Notes: a model not told the origin generated them from the sequence alone. DNA of 64,000 nt from Telmatactis stephensoni (GCA_029948255.1 JALIZF010000983.1:1-64000), one strand, 5' to 3'; shown: positions 1 through 11,280, counted from the stretch's first letter. A program made the numbers and translations.

Positions 1-261
1 CTGCTGTATTTATCCGAGACGTTGAGGCGCTCTTTTGCAGACTTGACTCCTACACTTCACACTTTATATTAAACTGATAATCTATAAATGTTGACGTTTC
101 GTATAAAACACAAGCCATCTTACAATGCTTATCTTGGCTTTTTCTGTTCCCCTTTGAATTTTTGTTTCTGAGTTTGCGTTGGAACCATATTAGAAAGTGA
201 AATAGGGCCATGATAGAGCAAAAAACTGGTGAAACTGTTTGATAATATATTATGTTTTTAC

Positions 262-440
262 TCTTTTCCTGTCTCCTCCCCCGTCAGGTTCACTGGGGCA
301 CCCTAGACGTTTACGTTTCGCATCTTTTCTGTCTCCTCCCCCGTCAGGTTCACTGGGGCACCCTAGACGTTTACGTTTCGCATCTTTTCTATCCCCTCCC
401 CGGTCAGGTTCCCTGGGGCACCCTAGACGTATTGATATTT
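262..440. repeat. Tandem 60-bp repeat, 3 copies
   Basis: Three head-to-tail copies lie exactly 60 bases apart, each with the core GTCAGGTTCACTGGGGCACC. Copies 1 and 2 are almost identical; copy 3 has several substitutions and ends early. The array stops about 70 bases before the NDUFA13 start codon, so it lies in or beside that promoter or 5' UTR. No coding role is likely, although the copies stay open in two frames. Confidence 0.9.
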
Positions 441-507
441 GATTTCATTACCAGTTTCTGCTCGTCCATAATAAAATGGCTTTCCCATAATGCTTTGTAC
501 ATCCAAG

Positions 508-3500
508 ATGGCGGCGTTTAAACAAGAACTGCCACGACAAGGTGGCTATGCTCCTGTACAATTTACAAAAAACCTACCTAGACGAGGCCCTTCTGGATGG
601 CTTATGATATTAGGGGGAGGTTTAGTTATGTCTTTTGGTTTTGGTATGGTTGTTCGAGGCAATAGAAAAAGATGGTAAGTGCATGGTTTCTGCCAGAACT
701 TAAGCTTAATCTAAGGTGACTCGAAGTAGTTGTTTTCAGACCGCACCGCACATTTTCATTTGGCGCAATGGACAACTTAATGCGCACCAATGGACTTGGT
801 TTCTACACCAAATGAGGATAAGATTGAAGTTTTAAATGATGTTATAATTAAATCGATCAACGTTTTTAAAATAGCGAAAATCGAACATCGTCAAAAATGG
901 TTTTCCTCTAATATCTCGCAAAATTGATGAGCTTCAGACAAGCGGTAAACTGCATAGAAAAATTCAGACAAATGCACAACATTTCAAAGTGATTTTAAGA
1001 GATTTAATCTGTTTGATTTTCTTTAAATCACGAAAGTTTCCACAGATGCTGTATTTCTATTCTTGGATATAACGACAGCGTAAACAATACTTGAAGTACG
1101 CAAAACACCACGAGAACACTTTGCAAATATTGCCAAAATATACACTTACCTTACGTGAAAAAGCCAACTTTCAACTCTTCATCGATGTCTAGATATATTT
1201 TTTTCTTTCCAAGTCTCTTGTGAGACATTTTCTCCGCAACTTTGTACATCAGAAGTTGTTTTTGAAAATCTTAAAAACGCAGGCTTATTTTTGCTTGGCG
1301 TTTAAGTAGGGCATTACTTGTTCTATACACAGCAATATTGCAACAGCTCATTCAAATACAAGCACTAAAACGACCCGAAACTTAAACCTGATGTAGACCC
1401 AAACGCCAGCTCAAAACTTGCATTGAGACAACCATTCGACTCGCTAATTAGCATATTGCACTCGCAAATTGTTCACAGCATGTGCACGTGCATAGCATAC
1501 AGTTCCACGCTACATTCGCTACATGCATCAGGAACCGGAAATAAGATTAAATTCTTTTCTTTTGTTTATTTGGTGATGTTTACTGCTAATTAGTTAATAT
1601 TATTTCCCAAATATTATGCTTGCTCTTTTTAAAAAAAATATCATGTCTTCCCAACCTAAAAACATAAAAATATTAGAAGTGAAAGTTATTCTAAAGCGAA
1701 TTCTATATTTCCGGTTCCTGATGCATGAAGCGTGAAACTCTATGCTATGCACGTGCACATGCTGTGAACAATTTGCGAGTGCAATATGCTAATTAGCTGG
1801 CGTTTGGGTCAACATCAGGTTTAAGTTTCAGGTCGTTTTAGTGCTTGTATTTGAATGAGCTGTTGCAATATTGCTGTGTATAGAACAAGTAATGCCCTAC
1901 TTAAACGCCAAGCAAAAATAAGCCTGCGTTTTTGAGATTTTCAATAATACATTTTGTATTATTTAACTACAAAGCGAACTGAGAAAAGAACAGTTACAGG
2001 CCAGGATTGCATTGCTTCCTGTTTTACAAGCAGAGAGTGATAGAAGGTCAGTAACACTGCTTATTATATGATTGTGTTTTGTTGTTGTTGTTGTTGTTGT
2101 GTTATTTGTAGGGCTTTATATCACGTATTTTCCTAGTCATTATGAATTCAAGGGCACTATACAGATATTGCCCTAGTCCCATACTTCTCTAGGTCATCTT
2201 AATTTAGATGTTAGACTTAGAAATTTTCTACTGAGCCCTAAAATCATGTACTAAGTAGCAAATTTTGGTGAAAAAAAATCTACTGAGAAATTACTGTAGG
2301 ATTCAATCCCAGCTCACATGTTGATCTTTGCCAAGGGAAGAAAAACAGAGAACCCAGAGAAAAAACTCTTGTGGCAAGGGAGAGAACAACACACCAAACA
2401 AACTCAGTTTACTTGTGATCCAGTGCTTGAGCTGGGACTCAATCCAGACCACAGTAGTGAATGGCCAGCACTCTTACTGCTTGGCCAACCATGCCACCCT
2501 GAAAGGAAGTGAAAATCAATACCCTAAAATACTTAAACCAGCAAACAAACTAACAGTGAATCTTACCAAAACAAAATATATCCACTTTGGTTCAAAGCAA
2601 CGAATAAAAAATGTGATGATTGACAAGTCAGAGTTAGCCTTAACTATAGGACTACCTATTAAAAGAACTGCATATACAAAATTTTTAGGTCTCATTTTAG
2701 ATGAACATCTGACATGGTGTACTCATATTGACCTACTATGCCATAAAATTGCAAAGTCAATAGGAGTACTTTATAGAGCTAGACATCTTCTCAACTTAGA
2801 TATCATGAAAAAGTTATATTATAACATCACGCTGGGCTGGCAGTGTACTGAAATAAATTGATATTGACGGTTTTAAGTATGAATTTTAATAACTTTTTAC
2901 AGCAAAGTCCGATCAACTTCAAATTTATGTGAAGAGTGCTCGCCAAAAGAAAAGTTTTCTTCTTTTTAGTTTTACCAATGTTACAATTTTTGGTGGGAAA
3001 ATGACATCAATTTAGTAGGAAATTGAAAACGAGGGATATGCAAAATTTTAATAAGCTTATTTGAAAGAATTCATTGAAATATGTTCAAAACCGAAGAGAT
3101 AACAGAAAAAGTCATGTGATTGAAATATGTGATTTTTAAAAGTTTTCCTGCTAGTTTACCTAAAGAGGCAATTTTCAAAAAATTATTTCTTTAGATTGCA
3201 AATGGCTTTGTCAATTTTCTCTTCAGTTTTGAACATATTTCAATGAGTTCTTTTAAATGTGCTTATTAAAATTTTGCATATCCCTTGCTTTCAATTTCCC
3301 ACTAAATTGATGACATCATTTTCCCACCAAAAACCTTAACATTAATAAAACTAAAAGGAAGAAAATTTTTCTTTTGGCAAGCACTCTTCACATGTGAAAT
3401 TTGAAGTTGATCAGACTTTGCTGTAAAAAGTTATTAAAATTCATGCTTAAAACAGTCGATATCAGTACTGTGCCAGCCCAGCGTGCATTATCTATTTGCA

Positions 3501-5395
3501 TATTTTGTACGGCACCCTAATTTGGGGTTCAAATTATAAAAACTAGAATTCAGCCCATTCATATTTACACAAACCCGCCTATTTCTTCTTCTGACAGTAG
3601 AGCACCAAGCAGACCATTATTCCAAAAGTTAAAAATGTTAAATATCTTTGAAATAGTTAAATTACAGCTTGCCGAAATAGCTTACAAATGTGTGAATAAA
3701 CAATTACCTTTTTCATCCTCTAGTTATTTTAAAGAAGTTAATTTTTCACATCAATATAATACAAGATCAAAGAAAAACAAAAATATTTTCATTCCTCGAA
3801 AAAAACTTGAATTATGGTCAGTTTGGTGTGGACTATAGTGCAGCCAGAAACTGGAATGAAATACCACTCGAAATAAAAAACTCTTCGTCTATTACGTCCT
3901 TTAGAAAAAAATTCAACACTTCCTTATTTCTGTGACTTCTTATTTATAGTTAATATATTGTTAAGTATATATGTAAATTTATTATTCTCATCATTGTAAA
4001 TATTGCTATTATACTATTTGTATCCCATTTTCCCTCTCTACTTATTCCTTTCATGTGATTTTATAAGTATACCTGGGTGTAGGAGTGTTTTGTCTTAACC
4101 CTTTGGGTTGTAACTCTTACTCCCTCCATTTATTATTATCATTATATATATATATATCATATTATTCAATACATGGTAAATAAAAACCTTTGAACCTTTG
4201 AACCTTTGAAGTGTAAAATTTCAAACCACAACATAGATACATGGTATAGTTTTGGTTACATAGCATTGTAGTTTGCCATCAGCCTTTGGAGATTTCTTGA
4301 AGTGATTTTCAAAATATGTCGGAAAAACTGTTTTCAGATAAAATGTCCATGCACATATTTTGAAGGTACATGTACAACCTTGCAACAGGATAGCAATCAC
4401 CACTGTGGTCCTGTGTTCGAGTCTCCACTCAGATTCAGGATCATATGTGCAGGGGCGGATCCAGGGGGTTGTCCATAGGTACACCGGACACCCCCTAGGG
4501 CCGTACGAGATGACGTTATCGGATTCCATTGTTAGGAGGCCACCATCTTGGATGTGACGTCACCTCTCAAGAGACCTATTTGGGACACCCCCCTTTGCAA
4601 AATCCTGGATCCGCCCCTGATGTGAGTTGAGTTTGTTCTCTCCCTTGCCACAAGGGTTTTTCATCCAGGTTCTCCAGTTTTTCCTCCCTCAGCAAAAATT
4701 AACATGTGAGTTGAGTGTTGTATGTAGAGTATATCGAATGTAGTGGTAGCGAGTGTGAATGAGTCTTGGAGATATTGGCAGTAATGCTACTCTAAAATCA
4801 GAGGATAAACCAAAATATTTGATTTTTTTGTTTTGTTTTGTTTTGATATTTTTTATACTTAACAAGCAAACTGTTATCCAGGCTACAGTATCACCTGATT
4901 AAAACCAGCACTTAAAGTCAAAACAGTATGTTTATTTGAAATTGAAATTGGTCCATTCATGAGACAACCAAATAATCTACTGTATTGTATTAGTCGTGCT
5001 GATGCTTTTTATCAAATAGCAAATCATGCATCATGTTTTGGTTCATTCATAGATAATAGGCTATTTTGGGCCAAAGTGTCACATGAAACTCCTATGTTAC
5101 CCTGATACATTGAGACAACCAACCATTGGTTCAGGATGGGCTTCATAACTCCATTATTGTATTAACTTGTTTAAGTACAACAGTACTTGTTAATTTTGGG
5201 GGTTTCAGATGCTGCACCTTATCGCACTACTAAATTATGTTTTCTTTTTGTATTAGAATTCTTCGAGCACTGAAAGAGAATGAAAGAGATGAAGAACTGA
5301 TCATGAAAGATGTCAAAGATTGGAATGTTGGAGAAAGTGTTTATAACACGACCAAATGGGTTACACCAATGCCTGATCAGATTTTAAAATTATGA
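508..5395 (+). CDS. NDUFA13: NADH dehydrogenase [ubiquinone] 1 alpha subcomplex subunit 13 (GRIM-19)
   Basis: This is an accessory subunit of mitochondrial complex I in the inner membrane; in vertebrates it is also known as GRIM-19. Three exons join in frame: 508-674, 1975-2046 and 5257-5395, giving 125 residues. Exon 1 has the family N-terminus (MAAFKQELP, then GGYAPV and NLPRRGPSGW) and a membrane segment (LMILGGGLVMSFGFGMVV). Exon 2 gives the conserved ARIALLPVLQAESDRR helix. Exon 3 gives the C-terminal motif EELIMKDVKDWNVGESVYN followed by TTKWV. Donors are GTAAGT and GTCAGT, and the acceptors end in AAAG and TTAG. An in-frame ATG 18 bases upstream exists, but the MAAF start matches the family. 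The protein ends about 20 residues before the usual animal C-terminus. Intron 1 holds a foldback element; intron 2 holds a broken LINE, a foldback and a MITE. Confidence 0.93.
1260..1945. mobile_element. Foldback (inverted-repeat) element in NDUFA13 intron 1
   Basis: The left arm (about 1260-1545) and right arm (about 1700-1945) are reverse complements over roughly 240 bases, around a spacer of about 155 bases. Landmarks are the paired TTTAAGTAGGGCATTACTTG and CAAGTAATGCCCTACTTAAA, and the CCGGTTCCTGATGCATG pair near the centre. The left arm carries about 33 extra bases absent from the right. The element ends only about 30 bases before the exon 2 acceptor. No ORF is seen, so it is probably a non-autonomous element. 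Confidence 0.85.
2290..2515 (-). repeat. Dispersed SINE-like repeat, copy 1
   Basis: This stretch matches, in reverse complement, the sequence around 4380-4449 and 4620-4720. Shared landmarks are a run like GTTCTCTCCCTTGCCACAAG and one like AACATGTGAGTTGAG. Related + strand copies occur at about 7080-7362 and 22385-22475. The family has no ORF; the 7 kb copy ends in an ATTC microsatellite tail, as some short retroposons do. Confidence 0.6.
2518..4212 (+). pseudogene. Broken CR1/L2-like LINE 3' end
   Basis: The first part (2518-2827) encodes the C-terminal thumb region of a non-LTR reverse transcriptase, with motifs such as FLGLILDEHLTWCTHI and KIAKSIGVLYRARHLLN. The reading is then cut by a foldback insertion (2828-3486) and resumes to about 3935. 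There it has a frameshift near 3810-3820, followed by the typical tail SAARNWNEIPLEIKNSSSI. The 3' end carries repeated TTTGAACC units at about 4186-4212, typical of LINE families with microsatellite tails. The catalytic palm, endonuclease and 5' end are absent, so this is a dead, 5'-truncated copy. Confidence 0.85.
2828..3486. mobile_element. Foldback element inserted in the LINE remnant
   Basis: Long inverted arms (about 2828-3110 and 3218-3486) begin and end with CACGCTGGGCTGGCA and its near complement. Each arm carries the paired runs TTTACAGCAAAGTCCGATCA and TGATCAGACTTTGCTGTAAA. It splits the reverse transcriptase reading, so it is younger than the LINE. The arms differ by scattered substitutions. 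No ORF is present. Confidence 0.85.
4450..4619. mobile_element. MITE with CAGGGGCGGATCC ends
   Basis: A 170-base element has terminal inverted repeats CAGGGGCGGATCCAGG and CCTGGATCCGCCCCTG. It is flanked by the direct repeat ATGTG (4445-4449 and 4620-4624). Removing the element and one ATGTG restores the surrounding SINE-like repeat, which confirms the insertion. The end sequence looks hAT-like, but the visible duplication is 5 rather than 8 bases, so the superfamily is unsure. Confidence 0.85.
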
Positions 5396-6670
5396 ACATT
5401 TCTGTTTGTAAAATGTTTGGACTATTTACTGTGATTACCTCTCTTTAAGACAATGTACTGCATGGACATTGTATACCTGTATATTTTTTAATGTGTATAC
5501 TATTAACTAAATTTGACAGTAAATTGAGTTACAAAAGCACCTACAGCTGAGAAATTATGTGGCTATATGAACTTCATCCTTGTTAGGGGAAAATAATTCC
5601 CCCTGTCTATTTTCAGGATGCTTTTGATTGGATAAGGGAAAGATGGTGCCTTTGAATATGTGCATTAACCTGGCAAGGTGTGTCTGAGTTTGAACACACA
5701 CATGCCTATTAATTTTATTAAAAAAAGTAATCAAATCATCAATTCAGCATCAGCTAAGTTACACACCTGTTACTCCAGTCTATATTTATATGATCCAGCA
5801 CTTGGCAAAGAAGTGTCACTGACTGGCAACTCACCAACATCAACATCAAGCAAACCTTGATGCTGGTAGTGTAGGTCAGACCACACACACCAGCAACTTC
5901 ATGGCCTACTCTCACCAAGAGTGTTGTGGGTTCTTTAAAGCCCAGGGCCCAGATGTTCGAAAGGCAGTTTATTTGAGCGTCTTGCTCCTTTGAAATAGGT
6001 AAGGAAAAATGACAAGCTAGCCACCCTCTTTCACGTCTGTAACCTCCTGTCAGACCGCGTTTCAAGTGATGATACAATTTGACTGAAACTTATTAAGAGA
6101 TTTTTTCACATTCAAGCATTGTGTAACAAAAACTATTCAGCTTAATAATTTGTACAAAGCTACAGTTATTACTTTCAGAACATTTAGGTTGTTTGTAAGT
6201 GGTTTTGATTAAATAAAAGTGTTAATCCAAAGTGAAAATTTGAATCGAAAATGAGTTTTAGGCCTTCTTTCGCTCATATTGCCATATAATTCTTTACATT
6301 TAACTTGAAAGTTGCTATCAAAATTTAAATAAAAATACAGGATAACAACTTCGTACAATTCAAAAGACTGTTTTAAACAGGCATTGTATCTTAGTAGATC
6401 CATTCCTAACCGATAAAAATAGAATTTGGGTGGAGTTAATCCAAAACGAAAATTTGAATTAAAACTTGCACGAGGGGCTAGTTTTTGGCACTTTTAGCCA
6501 TTGTTACTCGATACTGAAAAAAATCTCCTCTTGACATGCTTGTATTGGAATTAAAGCTAAAACATTACCCATTGATAGATGGAGGAATTCCTAAAAAAGC
6601 GTGATAATCGTTATCCTTGAACTCAATTCACGTTTTTTGTTTGTTTTTAATTCTTTGGGTTTTCCCTGCG
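5396..6670. other. NDUFA13 3' flank, no gene seen
   Basis: No coding exon is recognisable here. A fragment at about 5865-5950 is the reverse complement of part of the repeat at 24731-24900. An AATAAA lies at about 6212, far from the stop codon, so its link to NDUFA13 is uncertain. Confidence 0.4.
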
Positions 6671-6672
6671 CT

Positions 6673-6800
6673 CGGTTGTACGAAGGTTGGATAAAGTTAT
6701 CCACCGGATAAGAGTTTCCACTGTATAGATTTTGTATAGATTTTATCCGCTGGATAAGGATTTATCCGCTGGATAGCGCTATTCACCCTTCGTACAACCG
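6673..6800. mobile_element. Hairpin MITE, CGGTTGTACGAAGG ends
   Basis: The inverted ends CGGTTGTACGAAGGTTGGAT and its near complement flank a core containing repeated TTATCCGCTGGATA units. About 128 bases, non-coding, probably a short non-autonomous element. Confidence 0.75.
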
Positions 6801-6913
6801 GTCTACAAATATCTATAATATTATCAATACGGGGGGAAAACCTCCCGAAACTTATAGTCAGGGCGTTGTCTGGTGGTTAAGGGCTAGAGAGTAGAAAACG
6901 CGTCCTTGGAGAA

Positions 6914-7026
6914 CTGGGCCCGGTTGTTCAAACGTGGATTAGCGTTAACCCAGGATTAACTCCGAATGTTTTCTATAGAGTTAACCCCGGATTAATGCTA
7001 ATCGTCTTTCGAACAACCGGGCCCAG
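6914..7026. mobile_element. Hairpin MITE, CTGGGCCCGGTTGTTC ends
   Basis: A near-perfect palindrome starts with CTGGGCCCGGTTGTTC and ends with GAACAACCGGGCCCAG. The inner arms hold GGATTAGCGTTAACCC-like sequence. A related half (GGGCCCAGATGTTCGAAAGG) occurs near 5945-5970. Non-coding. Confidence 0.85.
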
Positions 7027-7079
7027 GGATATGCTACATCGACTATTCACAAACAAAAATTTAGGACAAAGATTTCAGA

Positions 7080-7362
7080 GTGACTGTTGGTTTTTGCCCG
7101 GCCTGGGCTGCCATGCACTTAGCAAAAGTGAGAGGTCCAGTTCAGTCGGTAACTTCGACATACTTTGTTTGGAGATCTCTTTAATCAGCAAAAATCAACA
7201 TGTGAGTCGCGTGATTATTTGCAAAATACTTAATGTAGAGGTAGTGTGTGAGAGAGTACAGTGTCCCCCAGTTAGTGCGCAAGCGCTAGAAGACCTGGAC
7301 ACTTAAATAAACATTCATTTATTCATTCATTCATTCATTCATTCATTCATTCATTCATGTAC
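7080..7362 (+). repeat. SINE-like repeat with ATTC microsatellite tail
   Basis: This shares the CAGCAAAAATCAACATGTGAG block and the following GTAGTGTGTGAGAG-like block with the repeat at 4665-4770. It ends in AAATAAACATTCATT and a run of about ten ATTC units (about 7312-7357). The tail suggests a short retroposon, and the class is an inference. The open reading inside it (6995-7306) is not convincing. Confidence 0.5.
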
Positions 7363-8650
7363 CTCATGAATAGTAATGAGGGAAATTTAGAACTAAAATT
7401 TCCCTCATTAGGGACCATTCATTTTTTATCAGAGAGAGGGGGGCGGTGGAAATCTGGGGGGGGGCATTCAAAAAAATCAGGCCTATAGAGGGGAGGGCAC
7501 ATGTAGAAGAATCAATGTTAAAAGGGGGGGCCATTCAAAAACATCATACCAATGAGCTTTTATCAGTTATTTTTAAGTAAAGGAAACAGAATAGAACATT
7601 TCTGAGTTACTACTTTACTGCCTATCGCTGAGCGGCTCGCGCTTCGCGCTCGCAAATTAAAATGTACTGATATTACAAAATCCGAAACTAGTTATATATG
7701 CTAACTACTCATTTACTGAATCAGAAATGTAGTACTTTCGAGTTACTTTCATGCCTTACTTTGACGAGCGGCTCGCGCTTCGCGCTCGCATAATGTCGTT
7801 ATTGTAAATGGTTTCTGAAAATGTTCTGCTTGCTCTCAGAAGAGCAAGAGCTTTATTCTTTACAGAAAATTGATCCACCCTGATTCCGAAACAAATCCCC
7901 ATTCAGAATGCAGCCTACGGGCCTGTAAATGATCATGAAAAACGAAATAATCTGACATTAAAGTACATGGATTACTAACATTTATACAACTGCAACAAAC
8001 TTTTGATATCCTTTTAGGGATCATTCATTACTCTAAAATGAAACACTAATGGAGAGACTTAGGGTAAACTTAAACACCGATGAACTTAAGATAGCTTAAT
8101 TTACCTTTTAATTCTAAAGAATAGTTTCAGCAGCGCAGATTGATTGAACTACGTCTGACCCAAATCCGCTGCTTGCAGACCTCACCAGTCCTTCTCGGTC
8201 TATTTGCATAAAATGTAACGTCGTACGTAACTGTTAACATCACACGTTGCTAACAATGGTTTGCCTGGGCTGAACGTCCAACGTTATGTTTTATGCAACT
8301 GGCCCTGATCATTATCGACCAGAGAGACGACTGGCGATCACGCAATTCGTGAAGCAATCCATCTAAAATCACCCTCCCGATGCTACCAGCCGAGTCTTAG
8401 TCTAGAGGACCGTGCGGCATCCCAGTGTTCAAAACTGAGGCTGCGCGCCATACTGACGAAGCTAGATTCCTAGACTAGAAGGAAATCGTAACTCTTTAAT
8501 GAAATCTTTTATTTTTGCTTTCGAGTATAAGAATAATTCTTGGCGTTTTAATAATATAATGCAAAACGTACACAAAACGTTAAGAGTAAGTTGATTTATT
8601 CCCACGCACTAATTATGGTTTGCATCGATATACATATGGGCCATAGGGCT
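7363..8650. other. Gene-poor stretch
   Basis: No convincing exon is visible. There is a G-rich patch at 7435-7530, and a duplicated GC-rich motif (GCGGCTCGCGCTTCGCGCTC) appears at about 7631 and again at about 7764. The rest looks like unique or decayed sequence. Confidence 0.4.
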
Positions 8651-8774
8651 TTAGACGATAGCTATAGGAACATTTACAACCATATCCACAATTGCGCCAA
8701 CTACAGCTGTGATAATGAATCCATTTGCCATTGGAAAATAAAACTGCACATGTGTATCTACTGCATCTACCACA
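8651..8774 (-). CDS. Possible terminal exon, membrane-segment protein (unrecognised)
   Basis: On the - strand a consensus acceptor (TTTTTGATTCCACAG) is followed by 40 open codons and a TAA. The reading begins VVDAVDTHVQFYFPMANG and ends in a strongly hydrophobic, membrane-like stretch. I do not recognise the family. No upstream partner exon is certain; a start-like mini-exon lies at 10368-10401 on the same strand. The hydrophobic character and clean acceptor favour a real exon, but chance cannot be excluded. Confidence 0.25.
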
Positions 8775-9892
8775 CTGTGGAATCAAAAAAGCGATGTTAT
8801 TATTTGAACCAAGAGACCACAATACCAATAGAGCGAAGCTCTGGTATTGATGTCTGCGCGATGTTCACGGCGCTTTTATATTAAAATATAGCTATTTTTA
8901 GTAACAGGAAGTTGATGCCATCGCGCGCTCAAACACTAAAATCTTATTTCCGTTATAAGAAAATTAGAAAGTTCTCTTCCGGTGAAACTCGTTCAGCTAA
9001 CATACCCTATATTTTTCCCTGAGCAGTAGGATAACTCTCCTAGTATTACCTCTCTTAGTATTATTCCAGGGCTCCCATTGATAGCAGAGTTTTTATTAAT
9101 TCTGAAGGGACTACCCTGGTTATATTTTACTTTGATTTTAAATAAAGGTTTCATTCATTCATATGGTTTCTTAAGCCAGTGCACAGCCTTTCCCCATCCC
9201 TCATATGTTTTTCCAACAGGAGGAGTGGTGTCGGGAAGGGCTGTACGTGATACAGATGATACAGACGGTCGGAGATTTTTTTTCTTATTTCGTTCTTTCG
9301 TTTATTTAGAGGCTTCCATTAAGCTATAATGAACACAAATAAGACAGCTAGGCGGATAAGCTTAAAGAGGCGCAAACGTGTGGACTCTGGGTCCCAACAA
9401 GGCTAACTCCCCTCGTTACACTTCTTCTTGTGATACATTGCAACGAACGATCTCCGATCGTCTGATAATCAGACTAAATATGGCAATGACTACATTAATT
9501 TGATAAAGCTTAAGCATCTCATTTCTCCGTTTTCGTACCTTAGACAAAAGAAAAACGTTGTTTTAGTAGTCGACAGGCGCCTGGACCATATTAAACAGAT
9601 GCAGTGGTCGTTTGTGGGAAGGGAGAATGGGACCGAGGAGGCTATCCAAGGAGATGCCTCGAACTTAAGTGATCGACTAAATCGAGCCGAGAGAGTATAT
9701 GTGTAGATGAATTAATTAAATTACGTTTTGGCTTTGATTTTGTGCAATTGTCAGACGAAGTGTTTCGGGGAAATAAGGATGTACCAATGAGTACGTATTG
9801 ATGTGGTGATAGCTGATTTGAATTCTTTAGTCCACCCTCTCGAGTGAGCCGTTTACTGAGTTCCGCTGACCGCTCACAATCACTTGGATCTT

Positions 9893-10030
9893 TCTTTCTT
9901 TCCTTCCTTCCTTCCTTCCTTCCTTCCTTCCTTCCTTCCTTCCTTCCTTCCTTCCTTCCTTCCTTCCTTCCTTCCTTCCTTCCTTCCTTCCTTCCTTCCT
10001 TCCTTTCTATCTTTCTATCTTTCTTTCTTC
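9893..10030. repeat. TTCC microsatellite
   Basis: About 30 TTCC units run to about 10003 and then drift into TTTC/TATC-rich sequence. The open reading across it is low-complexity and not a gene. Confidence 0.97.
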
Positions 10031-10367
10031 CTTTCTCTCCTTCCTTAGTTCTCTTTCTTTCATCATCCTTCCTTTCTTCTCTTATTTCTTTATCTCATCC
10101 GATTCTTTCTTACGTTTTGAATAATTCTTAGACTTCCGATCACACAAGCAGTAGTGACGTACATGGACTTTAGTTGCACAGCTTATGTTACATGTAAACC
10201 TCATCGATTGTTTTGTCACTAGCTCTCTATTTCTTTCTTTTCTCTCGGCATGAATCACCCTACCAACCCGCTAAATAAACAGATCGACTAATCCAACACA
10301 AATATTCACATGACATGTTAAAAAATAAGTTAAAATTGGAAATGACTTGAAACTTAGTAAAACCTAC

Positions 10368-10401
10368 CTGTACGACTCCCAGTAATCACCAAAAGCAACA
10401 T
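10368..10401 (-). other. Possible short first coding exon
   Basis: On the - strand an ATG opens MLLLVITGSRT and stops at a good donor (CAG/GTAGGT) in phase 1. The peptide resembles the first strand and glycine turn of a Rossmann-type dehydrogenase, but it is too short to assign. A 22-base palindrome with a CRE core lies about 65 bases upstream on this strand. Confidence 0.2.
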
Positions 10402-10466
10402 TTTCTTTACGTTCAAACGAAACGAATAGAAATATAGCCAAGTATTTTAGCATTTTTAAAAGTTGT

Positions 10467-10488
10467 GAGTAAATGACGTCATTTACTC
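10467..10488. promoter_or_regulatory. Perfect palindrome with CRE core
   Basis: GAGTAAATGACGTCATTTAC followed by TC is a perfect 22-base palindrome centred on TGACGTCA, the consensus binding site of CREB/ATF bZIP factors. It lies upstream of the start-like mini-exon at 10368-10401 (- strand). Function is inferred from sequence only. Confidence 0.35.
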
Positions 10489-11166
10489 AACCCTATTGTT
10501 CTTTTAGCCTTTATATCAAAATTTCTCTTTGATGATGAGCTTGAAAAGCAGACTTTTGGGCAGAGGGTAGCTAGTTATTTACCTACATTCATCTTCAGAT
10601 AGAAATAATCAGATTCCAATTTTCATCGATTTTCATTCTTTTTAAGTGGGCCTTTAAATTATTATCTCACACAAACAAAATATCATATTTGAATTTGAGA
10701 AGAAAATACTTAAATTTAATTGTCAAGAATGAAATCGTTGACAGAAGATGTATAGATGACTAAAGCGATCTTTTTATAAACATGACGTTTACAATACGCA
10801 GGTCTACATCTTACATTCTCCCGATTTACGGTGAACGCCCACATGGCGTCTTGCGTTCCTGCCGCATGACGACGGAAAAAATTCCCGTCATAGCAACGAG
10901 AAAACTATTTCCACTAAGACGCTACGTTGTCTGAGAGCTTGTTTGTTATGAAAGTACCCTACTTGAGTCCCAGCCATTAGCGTTAAGCCTAAACAACAGC
11001 CCAATAGAATAGAAAACAAAAGTGAGTTATTCCGCTTTATAAAGCATTTGCCATAGTACGGGCGCGCTGATTGACTGGCTACCATGTTTATATCAGAGGA
11101 CAGAGACATGCTCGCATAAAAAACGTTTAAAATATTTTATAAAAGCAATATAAAACGAACGCTTAT

Positions 11167-11280
11167 GTCTCTGTACTGTGATATAAACACGATGGGAGAT
11201 GCAGAGCACTCGAGTTTCTTAGGTTGTTTTTCGTGTGCTCTACATCTCTTCACATCGTGTTAATATCACAGTACAGAGAC
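11167..11280. mobile_element. Hairpin MITE, GTCTCTGTACTGTGAT ends
   Basis: The ends GTCTCTGTACTGTGATATAA and TTAATATCACAGTACAGAGAC are inverted around a core that also pairs (AGAGCACTCGAG region with CGTGTGCTCT). The related single end GTTTATATCAGAGGACAGAGAC lies at 11088-11108. Non-coding. Confidence 0.75.

Noticed and set aside
252..521. Open readings over the 60-bp tandem repeats upstream of NDUFA13
   Set aside because: The period is a multiple of three, so a repeat stays open by construction. No start context, splice sites or family motifs support a protein.
9844..10131. Serine/leucine/proline repeat protein across the TTCC run
   Set aside because: It is a pure microsatellite translation with no flanking coding sequence.
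10888..11085. A - strand reading with a membrane-like segment (LLFSILLGCCLGLTLMAG)
   Set aside because: It overlaps a MITE-related end at its start. A donor-like GTAGGG exists inside, but no partner exon or family motif was found, so it was not annotated.
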